13,808 bases of DNA from JBAXAM01 sp964565935. Lineage in GTDB: Bacteria; Pseudomonadota; Gammaproteobacteria; UBA9339. Position numbers and translations under genes: made by a program. Within the stretch, counting starts at the first letter, position 1; every line of letters starts with the position of its first letter. The notes under the pieces were generated by a model. The model saw nothing but the letters and a program-made list of their open reading frames with translations. It ran no database searches and had not been told where the DNA came from. Of the stretch, positions 7,512 to 13,808 are shown piece by piece. Location of the stretch: contig CAZMGW010000034.1 of NCBI GenBank assembly GCA_964565935.1, positions 1-13,808 on the forward strand, read 5' to 3'.

Positions 7512-7543
7512 AGGTAATATTATAACTATTTATAGCCATTAAA

Positions 7544-8767
7544 CTATTGATATCGCAATGCTTCAATGGGTTTTAGATGCGCTGCTTTTCGCGCAGGATA
7601 GTATCCAAAAAAAACACCAACACCACTTGCAATTAAAAAAGCCACTAAAACTAGCTGTAGGGATATAACTATATTCAAATCAAAAATTTTGTTGACTAAA
7701 ATTGCGCCACCTATGCCAACAATAATCCCAACGATGCAACCTACCAATGAGAGAATAATGGCTTCCAATAAAAATTGGAGCAAAATATCTCTACGAAAAG
7801 CGCCTAATGCTGCTCTAATGCCAATTTCACGTATTCTTTCGGTAACCGAAACCAACATAATATTCATAATACCAATGCCGCCTACTATCAATGATATTGA
7901 CGCAATTGCCCCCAGCATCAATGATAAAATTCTTGCTGCTTGAACTGCTGTGTTTGCTAGAGCAGTTAAATTTTGGACGTTAAAGTCGTTCTCCATGTTT
8001 TTAGCTATGTGATGCCTTTCCCGTAAAAGATCGTTAATTGGATTGATTAATTCAGATAGCGCTGCTACGGAATCTGCTTGAACAATAATTAGGCGTACAG
8101 TGCCTTGGAATTTAGTGCCAAACAGTTTGCGCTGGGCAGTAGTAACTGGCACAAAAATAGAGTCATCTTGGTCTCTGCCATCTAAGCTTTGGCCTTTAGA
8201 GGCTAATAATCCTGTAACAAGATAAGGGTTTTTTTGGATCCGAATAACTTCTCCCACTGGATTTTCATCTCCAAAAAGATTCTTTGCCACTGTTTTGCCA
8301 AGTAGAGCTACTCTAGTTGCGGAACGAACATCTGCATCAGTAAAATGAACCCCTCTCTCCATAGGCCAGTCTCTGATATTAAAGTAGCTTGGGGTGACAC
8401 CATAAACTATGGTTGACCAGTTATTTGGTCCGGAAACTATTTGTGCAGTTCCGTAAACAACCGGGGAAACTTCTAGTACTAATGGTAATTCGGCAATAGC
8501 TTCGGCATCTTCTTTGGTTAGAGTAGGTGAGGCTCCTGTGCCCATTCGCATTCCGCCGCCGCTAGTGGTAGATCCAGATAAAACGACCAATAAATTGCTG
8601 CCCATAGAAGAAATCATTCGGTTAACAGAATCTTGAGCACCTTCTCCAATCGCCATCATAAGCACTACTGCGCCGACGCCAATGACCATTCCCAGCATGG
8701 TCAGAAACGTACGCAAACGATTAGCCATTAATGATTGCCAAACTTCTGTTAGTGTTGCGCCGATCAT
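7544..8767 (-). CDS. MacB-type ABC transporter permease (FtsX-like)
   Basis: The 407-residue membrane subunit of a MacAB-like exporter. Such proteins do not move substrate through the membrane themselves but drive periplasmic expulsion by mechanotransmission through the adaptor and an outer-membrane channel. Topology is the MacB/FtsX type: helix 1 (about 20-42), a large periplasmic MacB_PCD domain (about 45-280), then three helices (about 283-305, 330-358, 370-392). The conserved cytoplasmic block VSVTERIREIGIRAALGA (307-324) that couples to the ATPase is present, and the end YYPARKAAHLKPIEALRY is typical. Unlike E. coli MacB (one 648-residue chain), the ATPase is a separate gene. Its ATG overlaps the ATPase stop by 4 bp (ATGA), indicating translational coupling. 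The substrate cannot be told from sequence. Confidence 0.94.
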   Translation of the reverse strand: MIGATLTEVWQSLMANRLRTFLTMLGMVIGVGAVVLMMAIGEGAQDSVNRMISSMGSNLLVVLSGSTTSGGGMRMGTGASPTLTKEDAEAIAELPLVLEVSPVVYGTAQIVSGPNNWSTIVYGVTPSYFNIRDWPMERGVHFTDADVRSATRVALLGKTVAKNLFGDENPVGEVIRIQKNPYLVTGLLASKGQSLDGRDQDDSIFVPVTTAQRKLFGTKFQGTVRLIIVQADSVAALSELINPINDLLRERHHIAKNMENDFNVQNLTALANTAVQAARILSLMLGAIASISLIVGGIGIMNIMLVSVTERIREIGIRAALGAFRRDILLQFLLEAIILSLVGCIVGIIVGIGGAILVNKIFDLNIVISLQLVLVAFLIASGVGVFFGYYPARKAAHLKPIEALRYQ

Positions 8768-9465
8768 GGTGTTGTTCCGTTAGTGATTTCATCATGAACA
8801 ATGCGGCCATCTAGAAGCTTAATTTGCCGTTTGGCATAAGCAGCAATATTCGATTCATGAGTTACGAGAAAAATAGTAATACCGCTGTTGTTTAGCTCGG
8901 TAAATATTTCCATAATTGTTTTGCTGTTGGCTGAGTCAAGATTGCCAGTTGGTTCATCTGCTAAAATCAACTTGGGATGGTTTGCTAAAGCCCTGGCTAT
9001 AGCAACCCGTTGTTGTTCCCCTCCAGAAATTTCGTTGGGCATAGCCGACCAACGATGACCAAGCCCCATTTTTTCGAGCAGTGATCTTGTTTGACTGAGG
9101 CGCTCCGATTTTTTAGTTCTCGCGTAGATCAAAGGGAGCATCACATTGTTTTCTAAAGTGGCTCTTGGAAGAAGATTGAATCCCTGAAAAATAAAACCAA
9201 TGATGCGATTGCGGATGCTTGCTTGCTGGTCATAGTCAAGTAGGCTCACATCGTGGCCATCAAGGAAATAGCTGCCAGAAGAAGGAAGATCAAGACAGCC
9301 AAGAATATTCATTAAGGTGGATTTGCCAGAGCCAGAAGGGCCCATAAGAGCAACAAATTCCCCTTGCGCAATGGATAGGTTTAAATGTTTGAGAACAGGA
9401 TAATTCCCGGCAGGAGTTGAATAATTTTTGCTAAGATCTTTTAGTTCGATAAAAGCATCAGTCAT
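8764..9465 (-). CDS. ABC transporter ATPase, MacB/LolD type
   Basis: A 233-residue ATPase that powers the adjacent permease. Motifs in order: Walker A GPSGSGKST (42-50), Q-loop Q94 in FIFQGFNLLP, signature ISGGEQQRVAIARAL (146-160), Walker B LILADEPTGNLD (167-178) and switch H203. The DEPTGNLD sequence and the FQGFNLLP block mark the MacB/LolD/FtsE subgroup. It lacks any membrane segment. The start ATG overlaps the stop of the adaptor gene by one base (TAATG), with AAGGTG about 7 nt upstream as ribosome binding site, and its stop overlaps the permease start, so the three genes form one tightly coupled unit. LolD is the main alternative, but the HlyD-type adaptor gene and the four-helix permease favour MacB. 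Confidence 0.95.
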   Translation of the reverse strand: MTDAFIELKDLSKNYSTPAGNYPVLKHLNLSIAQGEFVALMGPSGSGKSTLMNILGCLDLPSSGSYFLDGHDVSLLDYDQQASIRNRIIGFIFQGFNLLPRATLENNVMLPLIYARTKKSERLSQTRSLLEKMGLGHRWSAMPNEISGGEQQRVAIARALANHPKLILADEPTGNLDSANSKTIMEIFTELNNSGITIFLVTHESNIAAYAKRQIKLLDGRIVHDEITNGTTP

Positions 9466-10613
9466 TAAAACACCTTAACGCGAAATGATGATGTCGAGGT
9501 TTGATTTTCTTGGGTATAACCAACTATCAATATGTCTCCCGCTTTAAGTTTATCGGAAAAAACCTCAGTATAATTGCTATCGGTTATGCCTAAACGCAAA
9601 GATATTGGTTCAACCTTGTTTTCTACCAATTTGTACACAGTTCCTGTTCTATAGGGTTCGCTGTCAGTGGTGGTTTTGGTGGTTTTGGTTTTTTCATCTT
9701 TTGGTTTAAAGCGCAGCGCCGCATTTGGCACTAACAATACGTTTTTGTGTTCGGCCGTTTTTATGTTTACATACGCAGTCATTCCCGGTAACAAAATTCC
9801 GTCCTTATTTTCCACATTAATAACCACGTTGTAAGTTACGACATTTTGTTGGATGGTAGGCGCAAGACGAATCTGTTTAACCACACCGGAAAAGCTTTGT
9901 TGCGGAAAAGCATCAACTGTAAAAAATACCTTTTGCCCTGGCTTAATGTTGCCAATATCAGCCTCGGCAAAACTAGAATCGATTTGCATTTCGCTAAGAT
10001 CTTGGGCGATCTTAAAAAGAATGGGGGTTTGAAAGCTAGCGGTGACTGTTTGCCCAACATCAACCTGCCGATCAACTATTACCCCAGAAACAGGCGAGCG
10101 AATTGTTGCGTAATCTAAATTGGCTCGATCCCCGTCTAGCTTCGCTTGAGCTAATCCTAACTCAGCTTCTGCTGATTTCCGCGCTTGTAGCAATTGATCT
10201 AAATCTTGTTTGGAAATATAGTTTTTTTCGCGGAGCTGCTCACCTCGATTTTCATTCGCAATAGCCAAATCTAGAGTTGCTTGGGCCTTGTTAAGCTCTG
10301 ATAAACTTTGTGCAACTTCGGTTTTTAATAGGGTGGGATCAAGTTCTAATAGGACCTGACCAGATGTGACGCGATTGTTAAAGTCGGCATAAATTTTTTG
10401 TACTTTGCCTGTAACTTGAGTGCCGACATTAACTAAAACCACGGGATTTAAAGTGCCATTTGCGGAAACTGTTTGGGTGATATTACCTAATTGGATTTTG
10501 TCGGTAATGTATTGAGAGGTTTCGTGGTTGGTGTTGCTGCGCCAAAAAAAATAGCCTAGAATAACGGCAGAAAGCAAGAAAAAACTCAGCAAAATACGCC
10601 CGGTATTTTTCAT
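9465..10613 (-). CDS. MacA-like periplasmic adaptor (RND/HlyD family)
   Basis: A 382-residue membrane-fusion protein that links the MacB-type permease to an outer-membrane channel such as TolC. Residues 7-24 are the single N-terminal membrane anchor. The lipoyl halves are at about 57-93 (VNVGTQVTGKVQKIYADFNN) and 168-205 (YATIRSPVSGVIVDRQVDVGQTV), flanking an alpha-hairpin coiled coil (95-165). Beta-barrel and membrane-proximal domains follow, with the LLPGMTAYVNI motif (274-284). A short Lys/Thr-rich insertion (304-320) lies in the membrane-proximal part. An AAGGTGAG ribosome binding site is 10 nt from the ATG. It is the first gene of the four-gene operon; no outer-membrane factor gene is present in the window. 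Confidence 0.94.
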   Translation of the reverse strand: MKNTGRILLSFFLLSAVILGYFFWRSNTNHETSQYITDKIQLGNITQTVSANGTLNPVVLVNVGTQVTGKVQKIYADFNNRVTSGQVLLELDPTLLKTEVAQSLSELNKAQATLDLAIANENRGEQLREKNYISKQDLDQLLQARKSAEAELGLAQAKLDGDRANLDYATIRSPVSGVIVDRQVDVGQTVTASFQTPILFKIAQDLSEMQIDSSFAEADIGNIKPGQKVFFTVDAFPQQSFSGVVKQIRLAPTIQQNVVTYNVVINVENKDGILLPGMTAYVNIKTAEHKNVLLVPNAALRFKPKDEKTKTTKTTTDSEPYRTGTVYKLVENKVEPISLRLGITDSNYTEVFSDKLKAGDILIVGYTQENQTSTSSFRVKVF

Positions 10614-10654
10614 CTGTCACTCACCTTTGTTCTTTTTGGGTTTTATAGAAGATG

Positions 10655-10660
10655 ATTATA
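10655..10660 (-). promoter_or_regulatory. Putative -10 box of the macA-like operon
   Basis: A consensus TATAAT (minus strand) lies 42 bp before the macA ATG in the 92-bp gap after the MATE gene. The -35 at 17 bp is poor, so it may need an activator. No hairpin terminator is evident in the gap, so read-through from the MATE gene cannot be excluded. Confidence 0.4.
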
Positions 10661-10705
10661 CTATGAAGAGTCACCAACTTGTAGGACAAATTTTAGTGCG
10701 TGGCA

Positions 10706-12109
10706 TTACTCCGCTCTTGTTACGAGCGCTTTCAAGTCAATATGCTTAACCAAGCGATTGAACCGAGTAAAAAGTATCACTCCGGCAATAAAAAGACCGA
10801 TAATTGTCCCCCACCAAATTCCTGTGCCACCAAATTTAAATTTGAATGCAAATAAATAAGCGCACGGAAATGCAATACACCAAAACCCCAAGACGCTAAC
10901 AAACATCGGGAATCTTGTGTCTTTTAGTCCTCTTAGGGAGCCAAGGCTAATTAATCGCAAACACTCTACTAAGATCAAAACCCCGGCCATCGATAAAAAT
11001 ATTGATGCTTCTTTTACCAGGTCTTGTAAATTAGCTGTATGTGTGCCCATGTCTAAGCTTATTGCCAGTTGGGGGAAGGTAATATAAAAAATGCTAAATG
11101 GCAGCATCAAGCCAAGAGCTATTCCCATATTAACCATGGCTGTCAATTTTAATGCGGCCCGATTATTTCTACCTACTTCATTACCAATTCTCACGGTCAC
11201 GGTTTGTGTTAGGGCAAAAATAATAACTAACGCAATCATCATGTATTGATAGGCGATTTGATAGGCTGCTAAAGCGGTTGTGCTCAAAAGCCCCATCATA
11301 ATTGCAACAGCAGCAAATAAGGCGACTTCAACGCAAAATATAAACCCCAGTGGCAAACCAACGCGCAAGAGCTCAAGCAAAATTTTACGATTAACCAGCC
11401 ACCATTTATGAAACAAATGATAAATTTTAAAGTGCTTGGAGAAATTAATGTAGTAGAGTAAAGATAGGGCCACCAAGAAATACGCGGCCGCAAGCCCGTA
11501 TCCGATACCCGCGAGTCCTGATTTCGGCATGCCAAATTTGCCGAATAAAAAAGCATAATAAAAGAATATTTCTATGGGTACCGTTAAAATGCTTGTTAGC
11601 ATCACTATTCGGGTTTTGTTAATGCCAATTAAAAATTGGTGCATTACAACTATTATATTCAAAGGTAGCATTGGCCAAATTAATGACCGAAAAAAGGGTG
11701 TGGCATAGCCAATAATAACCGGGTCTTGTTTAGTCCAAACTAAAACAACCGGGGCAAACCACATAGCGAGCATCATAAAAGGCGCAAATATAAGCGCCAT
11801 AATTAAGCCCTGTTTGAAGCACACGCTGATGCTGTGATTGTCCTTGGCACCAAAACTTTGGGCAACCATTATGCTGACAGAACAAAGAATGCCGATGAAA
11901 AACAAAGCCATTGCAATGTGCATTTCCCATACTAGCGCATTAGCAGCCAGTTGCTCTTTGCCTAAGTGCGCAACCATGATCGTTGCAATAAAGCCGTTTA
12001 GAGCATAGATCACTTCAGACGCTATTAATGGTAAGGCTAGTCTTATTGAGCACTTAAATTCAGAAAAGATGTTTGGTAGAGAAAAAATGGAGTTCACGTT
12101 GTGCCTCAC
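10706..12109 (-). CDS. MATE family efflux transporter (NorM-like)
   Basis: A 467-residue inner-membrane protein with about 12 hydrophobic helices in two related halves, the MATE layout. These proteins export cationic drugs, dyes or metabolites in exchange for Na+ or H+. Recognisable motifs are the first-half LALPLIASEVIYALNGFI and IMVAHLGKEQLAANAL, the MVAQSFGAKD loop after helix 2, and in the second half TVRIGNEVGRNNRAA, the matching loop. Length is normal for the family. The first possible start is a GTG (12107-12109) with no ribosome binding site. A GTG four codons later (12095-12097) has TGAGG 6 nt upstream and is equally likely, giving 463 residues. The substrate and ion cannot be assigned. 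It lies upstream of the macA-like operon on the same strand and is divergent from rnpB. Confidence 0.93.
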   Translation of the reverse strand: MRHNVNSIFSLPNIFSEFKCSIRLALPLIASEVIYALNGFIATIMVAHLGKEQLAANALVWEMHIAMALFFIGILCSVSIMVAQSFGAKDNHSISVCFKQGLIMALIFAPFMMLAMWFAPVVLVWTKQDPVIIGYATPFFRSLIWPMLPLNIIVVMHQFLIGINKTRIVMLTSILTVPIEIFFYYAFLFGKFGMPKSGLAGIGYGLAAAYFLVALSLLYYINFSKHFKIYHLFHKWWLVNRKILLELLRVGLPLGFIFCVEVALFAAVAIMMGLLSTTALAAYQIAYQYMMIALVIIFALTQTVTVRIGNEVGRNNRAALKLTAMVNMGIALGLMLPFSIFYITFPQLAISLDMGTHTANLQDLVKEASIFLSMAGVLILVECLRLISLGSLRGLKDTRFPMFVSVLGFWCIAFPCAYLFAFKFKFGGTGIWWGTIIGLFIAGVILFTRFNRLVKHIDLKALVTRAE

Positions 12110-12134
12110 TAAAAAACCGTTAATAAAACAGGTG

Positions 12135-12149
12135 TTGGCTGTTAGCCAA
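12135..12149. promoter_or_regulatory. Palindrome in the MATE gene leader
   Basis: TTGGCT-GTT-AGCCAA is a perfect 6-bp-arm inverted repeat 26 bp before the first possible MATE start. It could be a hairpin in the mRNA leader or an operator. On the minus strand it is followed within about 20 nt by a T-rich stretch, but not directly enough for a standard attenuator. Confidence 0.35.
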
Positions 12150-12214
12150 GTTGAATAGAGGTGTGAGTTATAGAATATTCATAGTCTAAGTAACTATATC
12201 ATAAAAAAATTTTC

Positions 12215-12244
12215 TTGCAAAAGATGTGAGATTTCTACTATATC
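12215..12244 (+). promoter_or_regulatory. Likely rnpB promoter
   Basis: TTGCAA (12215-12220) and TATATC (12239-12244) with an 18-bp spacer lie about 15 bp before the first P1 base of the RNase P RNA. The hexamers are imperfect, but position fits and no better pair is present. Confidence 0.45.
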
Positions 12245-12256
12245 TGCTATTCTTGA

Positions 12257-12636
12257 ATGGGGTTGGTTAGACAATCGCTGGATCACTAGTGATCTGGAGG
12301 AAAGTCCGGGCTCCATAGGGCAAAGAGCCAGATAACGTCTGGGGGGTGCAAACCCACGGAAAGTGCCACAGAAAATATACCGCCTGACTTAGAGCTTGCT
12401 CTTGGGTCGGGTAAGGGTGAAAAGGTGCGGTAAGAGCGCACCGCATTGTTGGTAACAACAATGGCACGGTAAACCCCTCTTGGAGCAAGACCAAATAAGA
12501 ATCTTGGTAGAGGGTAAAACTTCTACAAGTGTGGCCCACACTCAAGATTCGGGTAGGTCGCTTGAGGTGTGTGGTGACACACATCCCAGAGAAATGGTTG
12601 TCCACGACAGAACCCGGCTTATTGCCAACCCCACAA
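12257..12636 (+). ncRNA. rnpB: RNase P RNA, bacterial type A
   Basis: The catalytic RNA of RNase P, which trims 5' leaders from pre-tRNA. Ends are set by helix P1, GGGGTTGG (12259-12266) with CCAACCCC (12625-12632). The universal core is intact: GGAGGAAAGTCCGGGCTCC (5' half of P4) at about 12296-12314, AGGGTGAAAAGGTGCGGTAAGAGCGCACC (P11-P12 region, near 12413-12442), GGCACGGTAAACCCC, GGAGCAAGACCAAATA, GGGTAGGTCGCTTGAG, and the 3' half of P4, ACAGAACCCGGCTTAT (12607-12622). P15 is an 8-bp helix (12499-12506 with 12543-12550) enclosing two stacked hairpins (12507-12526 and 12528-12542); as I recall the E. coli RNA it has one hairpin there, so this part seems enlarged. No separate terminator hairpin precedes lspA; only TTTTT follows P1. 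Confidence 0.97.
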
Positions 12637-12655
12637 TTTTTAAATTAGAAAGCTT

Positions 12656-13138
12656 ATGGTTATGAGTTTTATAAAAAATTATTACTGGATTTTTATCGCT
12701 GTTTTGGCATTTGCCTTAGATCGCATTACTAAAATCCTGGTATTTCAACATTTACAGTTTGAGCAGACTATAAATGTTCTGCCGATGTTTAATTTGTTTC
12801 TAACCTTTAATACTGGCGCTGCATTTGGTTTTTTAAATAAAGCTAGTGGTTGGCAGGAGTGGTTGTTTATTGGGATCGCAGTAGCTGTTAGTGTTTTCTT
12901 GATTATTTGGCAGTTTAAAATAAAAACACAGCATGCTTGGCTCAAAATAGCATTAGCTTTGGTTTTAGGCGGAACTTTAGGTAATTTATACGATAGGATT
13001 GTTTATCATCACGTAATAGACTTCCTCGATTTTTATTTTAAGCAATGGCATTACGCCGCTTTTAATTTGGCAGATTCAGTAATATGCATCGGCGCGGTCA
13101 TGCTAATAATCGATATTTTTATCAAGAAAGAAATCTAA
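12656..13138 (+). CDS. lspA: Lipoprotein signal peptidase (signal peptidase II)
   Basis: LspA is the inner-membrane aspartic protease that removes the signal peptide from diacylated prolipoproteins. The 160-residue product has the usual length and four hydrophobic helices. Conserved boxes are visible: LDRITK (21-26), FNTGAAFGFL (51-60), GGTLGNLYDRI (105-115), the catalytic-Asp segment VIDFLDFYF (D122) and FNLADSVICIG (D140), the second catalytic Asp. There is only a weak AGAAAG before the ATG at 12656; an ATG two codons later is also possible. In many gammaproteobacteria lspA follows ileS; here it follows rnpB by about 20 bp with no clear terminator or promoter, so it may be read through from the rnpB promoter. 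Its TAA overlaps the opposing pilE stop by 4 bp. Confidence 0.97.
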   Translation: MVMSFIKNYYWIFIAVLAFALDRITKILVFQHLQFEQTINVLPMFNLFLTFNTGAAFGFLNKASGWQEWLFIGIAVAVSVFLIIWQFKIKTQHAWLKIALALVLGGTLGNLYDRIVYHHVIDFLDFYFKQWHYAAFNLADSVICIGAVMLIIDIFIKKEI

Positions 13139-13533
13139 TGCCAGCATTCCTCGATAGCTCCACTGCCGCTGATTGTCCTGTTACCATTTTGATCAATAGT
13201 TAAAGTGCCGCATAAAATATCAGAATCGGCTTGTTTTCCAAGCGGGGTGGCGTGTAAAACATAAGCGTCATCTTTTGCTGTTATATCTAAGCGGTAATAA
13301 TTTTTATAACGAGCATTGTTAACGCGCAAGTTTTCTATGGTTGCATCATTATAGGTGTTTTTTGAGACGTAATATTCCTCCATCCGTCCCGCCAAATCCA
13401 CAATTGCAGTTGCCGCATAAGTGCGCCGTACTCTTGTCAAATGTTCTCCATATAGCGGATAAGCAATTGAACCAAGAATGCCAATTAGCGCGATAACTAT
13501 TAATAATTCTATTAAAGTAAAGCCATTTTTCAT
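13135..13533 (-). CDS. pilE: Type IV pilus minor pilin, PilE type
   Basis: A 132-residue prepilin. The class III leader is MKNG followed by FTLIELLIVIALIGIL: prepilin peptidase should cut after Gly4 and N-methylate Phe5, and the mature Glu5 (Glu9 here) is present for subunit packing. The hydrophobic N-terminal helix is followed by a globular domain with YPLYGEHLTRVRR and AAGRMEEYY-like segments, and a C-terminal cysteine pair (C108 and C130, in CGTLTIDQNG...EECW), the pattern of PilE-type minor pilins that prime type IV pili assembly. An in-frame ATG at 13575 would add 14 residues before the leader; the leader geometry makes 13533 the real start. An AAGGAG lies 13 nt upstream, inside a perfect hairpin. 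PilE-type genes commonly lie near lspA in gammaproteobacteria. Confidence 0.93.
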   Translation of the reverse strand: MKNGFTLIELLIVIALIGILGSIAYPLYGEHLTRVRRTYAATAIVDLAGRMEEYYVSKNTYNDATIENLRVNNARYKNYYRLDITAKDDAYVLHATPLGKQADSDILCGTLTIDQNGNRTISGSGAIEECWH

Positions 13534-13544
13534 GATTCTATTTC

Positions 13545-13557
13545 GCTCCTTCGGAGC
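13545..13557 (-). promoter_or_regulatory. Hairpin covering the pilE ribosome binding site
   Basis: On the pilE mRNA strand this reads GCTCC-GAA-GGAGC. The AAGGAG that should bind 16S rRNA is the loop end and 3' arm of the hairpin, so folding would hide it. The spacing to the ATG (12 nt after GGAG) is longer than usual. Confidence 0.45.
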
Positions 13558-13785
13558 TTGTGTTTTTATGGGCACATCGTTCCCGGCCCTGCGGCTTGCT
13601 TCGCAAGCCTAAGGCCATATCGTTACCCACAAGTTTCGTTAAATTACTCTACGCTATAAATGTTTTGCCTTTGCGCAGAAAAAAATCATAAAGATGCAGG
13701 TGCAAAACATTACGAAGTAATAGTCATAGTTATAGCTTGGGGTGACCGACCACGAAGTGGTGAAGGGAACCCCAAGAAAGCTATT

Positions 13786-13806
13786 ACGTTCCTTCGGAAC
13801 GTTTTT
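13786..13806 (+). terminator. Terminator-like hairpin with T-run
   Basis: ACGTTCC/GGAACGT form a 7-bp stem with a TTC loop followed by TTTT on the plus strand. It has the form of an intrinsic terminator, but no plus-strand gene lies upstream (lspA ends 650 bp away), so it may simply be one of the palindromic repeats of this region. Confidence 0.4.
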
Positions 13807-13808
13807 GA

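Larger units (their letters stand above)
13534..13808. repeat. Non-coding region built of small CTTCG/CGAAG hairpins
   Basis: No gene is seen. The region holds five perfect short palindromes, all with the same centre, CTTCG or its complement CGAAG: 13545-13557 (GCTCC/GGAGC arms), 13593-13609 (GGCTTGC/GCAAGCC), 13709-13721 (ATTAC/GTAAT), 13749-13761 (ACCAC/GTGGT) and 13786-13802 (ACGTTCC/GGAACGT). Larger inverted repeats enclose some of them: CTTGGGGT (13736-13743) with ACCCCAAG (13769-13776), and AATGTTTTGC (13659-13668) with GCAAAACATT (13702-13711). The pilE promoter must lie within or beyond it. It may be a family of palindromic repeat elements; only a genome comparison can tell. Confidence 0.7.

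Noticed and set aside
12267..12605. A 112-codon minus-strand frame
   Set aside because: It is antisense to the RNase P RNA, whose conserved core explains the sequence.
13534..13808. A CRISPR-like or attC-like array
   Set aside because: The palindromes have different arms, irregular spacing and no constant direct repeat, and no cas or integrase gene is near.

Overview
The window looks like chromosomal DNA of a low-GC gammaproteobacterium. The EF-P has the KPGKGQAF loop of the beta-lysylated (E. coli-like) type, the ABC-F protein is close to E. coli YheS along its whole length, the RNase P RNA is bacterial type A with gammaproteobacterial core sequences, and a PilE-type minor pilin sits next to lspA. 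The AT-rich composition and a Lys/Glu-rich orphan protein would fit the Legionellales, but that placement is inference; no rRNA gene is present to fix it.

Layout. 1-2663: efp (minus), then a plus-strand secreted CigR-like protein, then three minus-strand genes: a degenerate Tn3-type serine recombinase, a 57-residue DUF1328 membrane protein that is easily missed, and a 74-residue two-helix membrane protein. The last two look like one operon. 2768-6262: plus-strand yheS, a gap of about 350 bp with a good promoter, and a 428-residue hydrophilic coiled-coil protein of unknown function. 6288-10613: a tight minus-strand operon, macA-like adaptor, ATPase, MacB-type permease, then a GAF/HD-GYP protein. 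The first three overlap by 1 and 4 bases and should form one tripartite export system; the fourth, 32 bp downstream, is a predicted cyclic-di-GMP phosphodiesterase. 10706-12109: a MATE efflux protein (minus). 12257-12636: rnpB (plus), followed after about 20 bp by lspA. lspA and a minus-strand pilE converge and overlap by 4 bp at their stops. 13534-13808: no gene, but a dense set of small perfect hairpins built on one central pentamer.

How the genes relate. Most are housekeeping (translation: efp, yheS; RNA processing: rnpB; lipoprotein maturation: lspA) or envelope and export functions. No complete new multi-gene system is evident. The points most worth a second look are the recombinase that has lost its catalytic serine, the coupling of a cyclic-di-GMP phosphodiesterase to a MacAB-type exporter, the unknown 428-residue protein with its long leader, and the terminal palindrome cluster, one member of which covers the pilE ribosome binding site.
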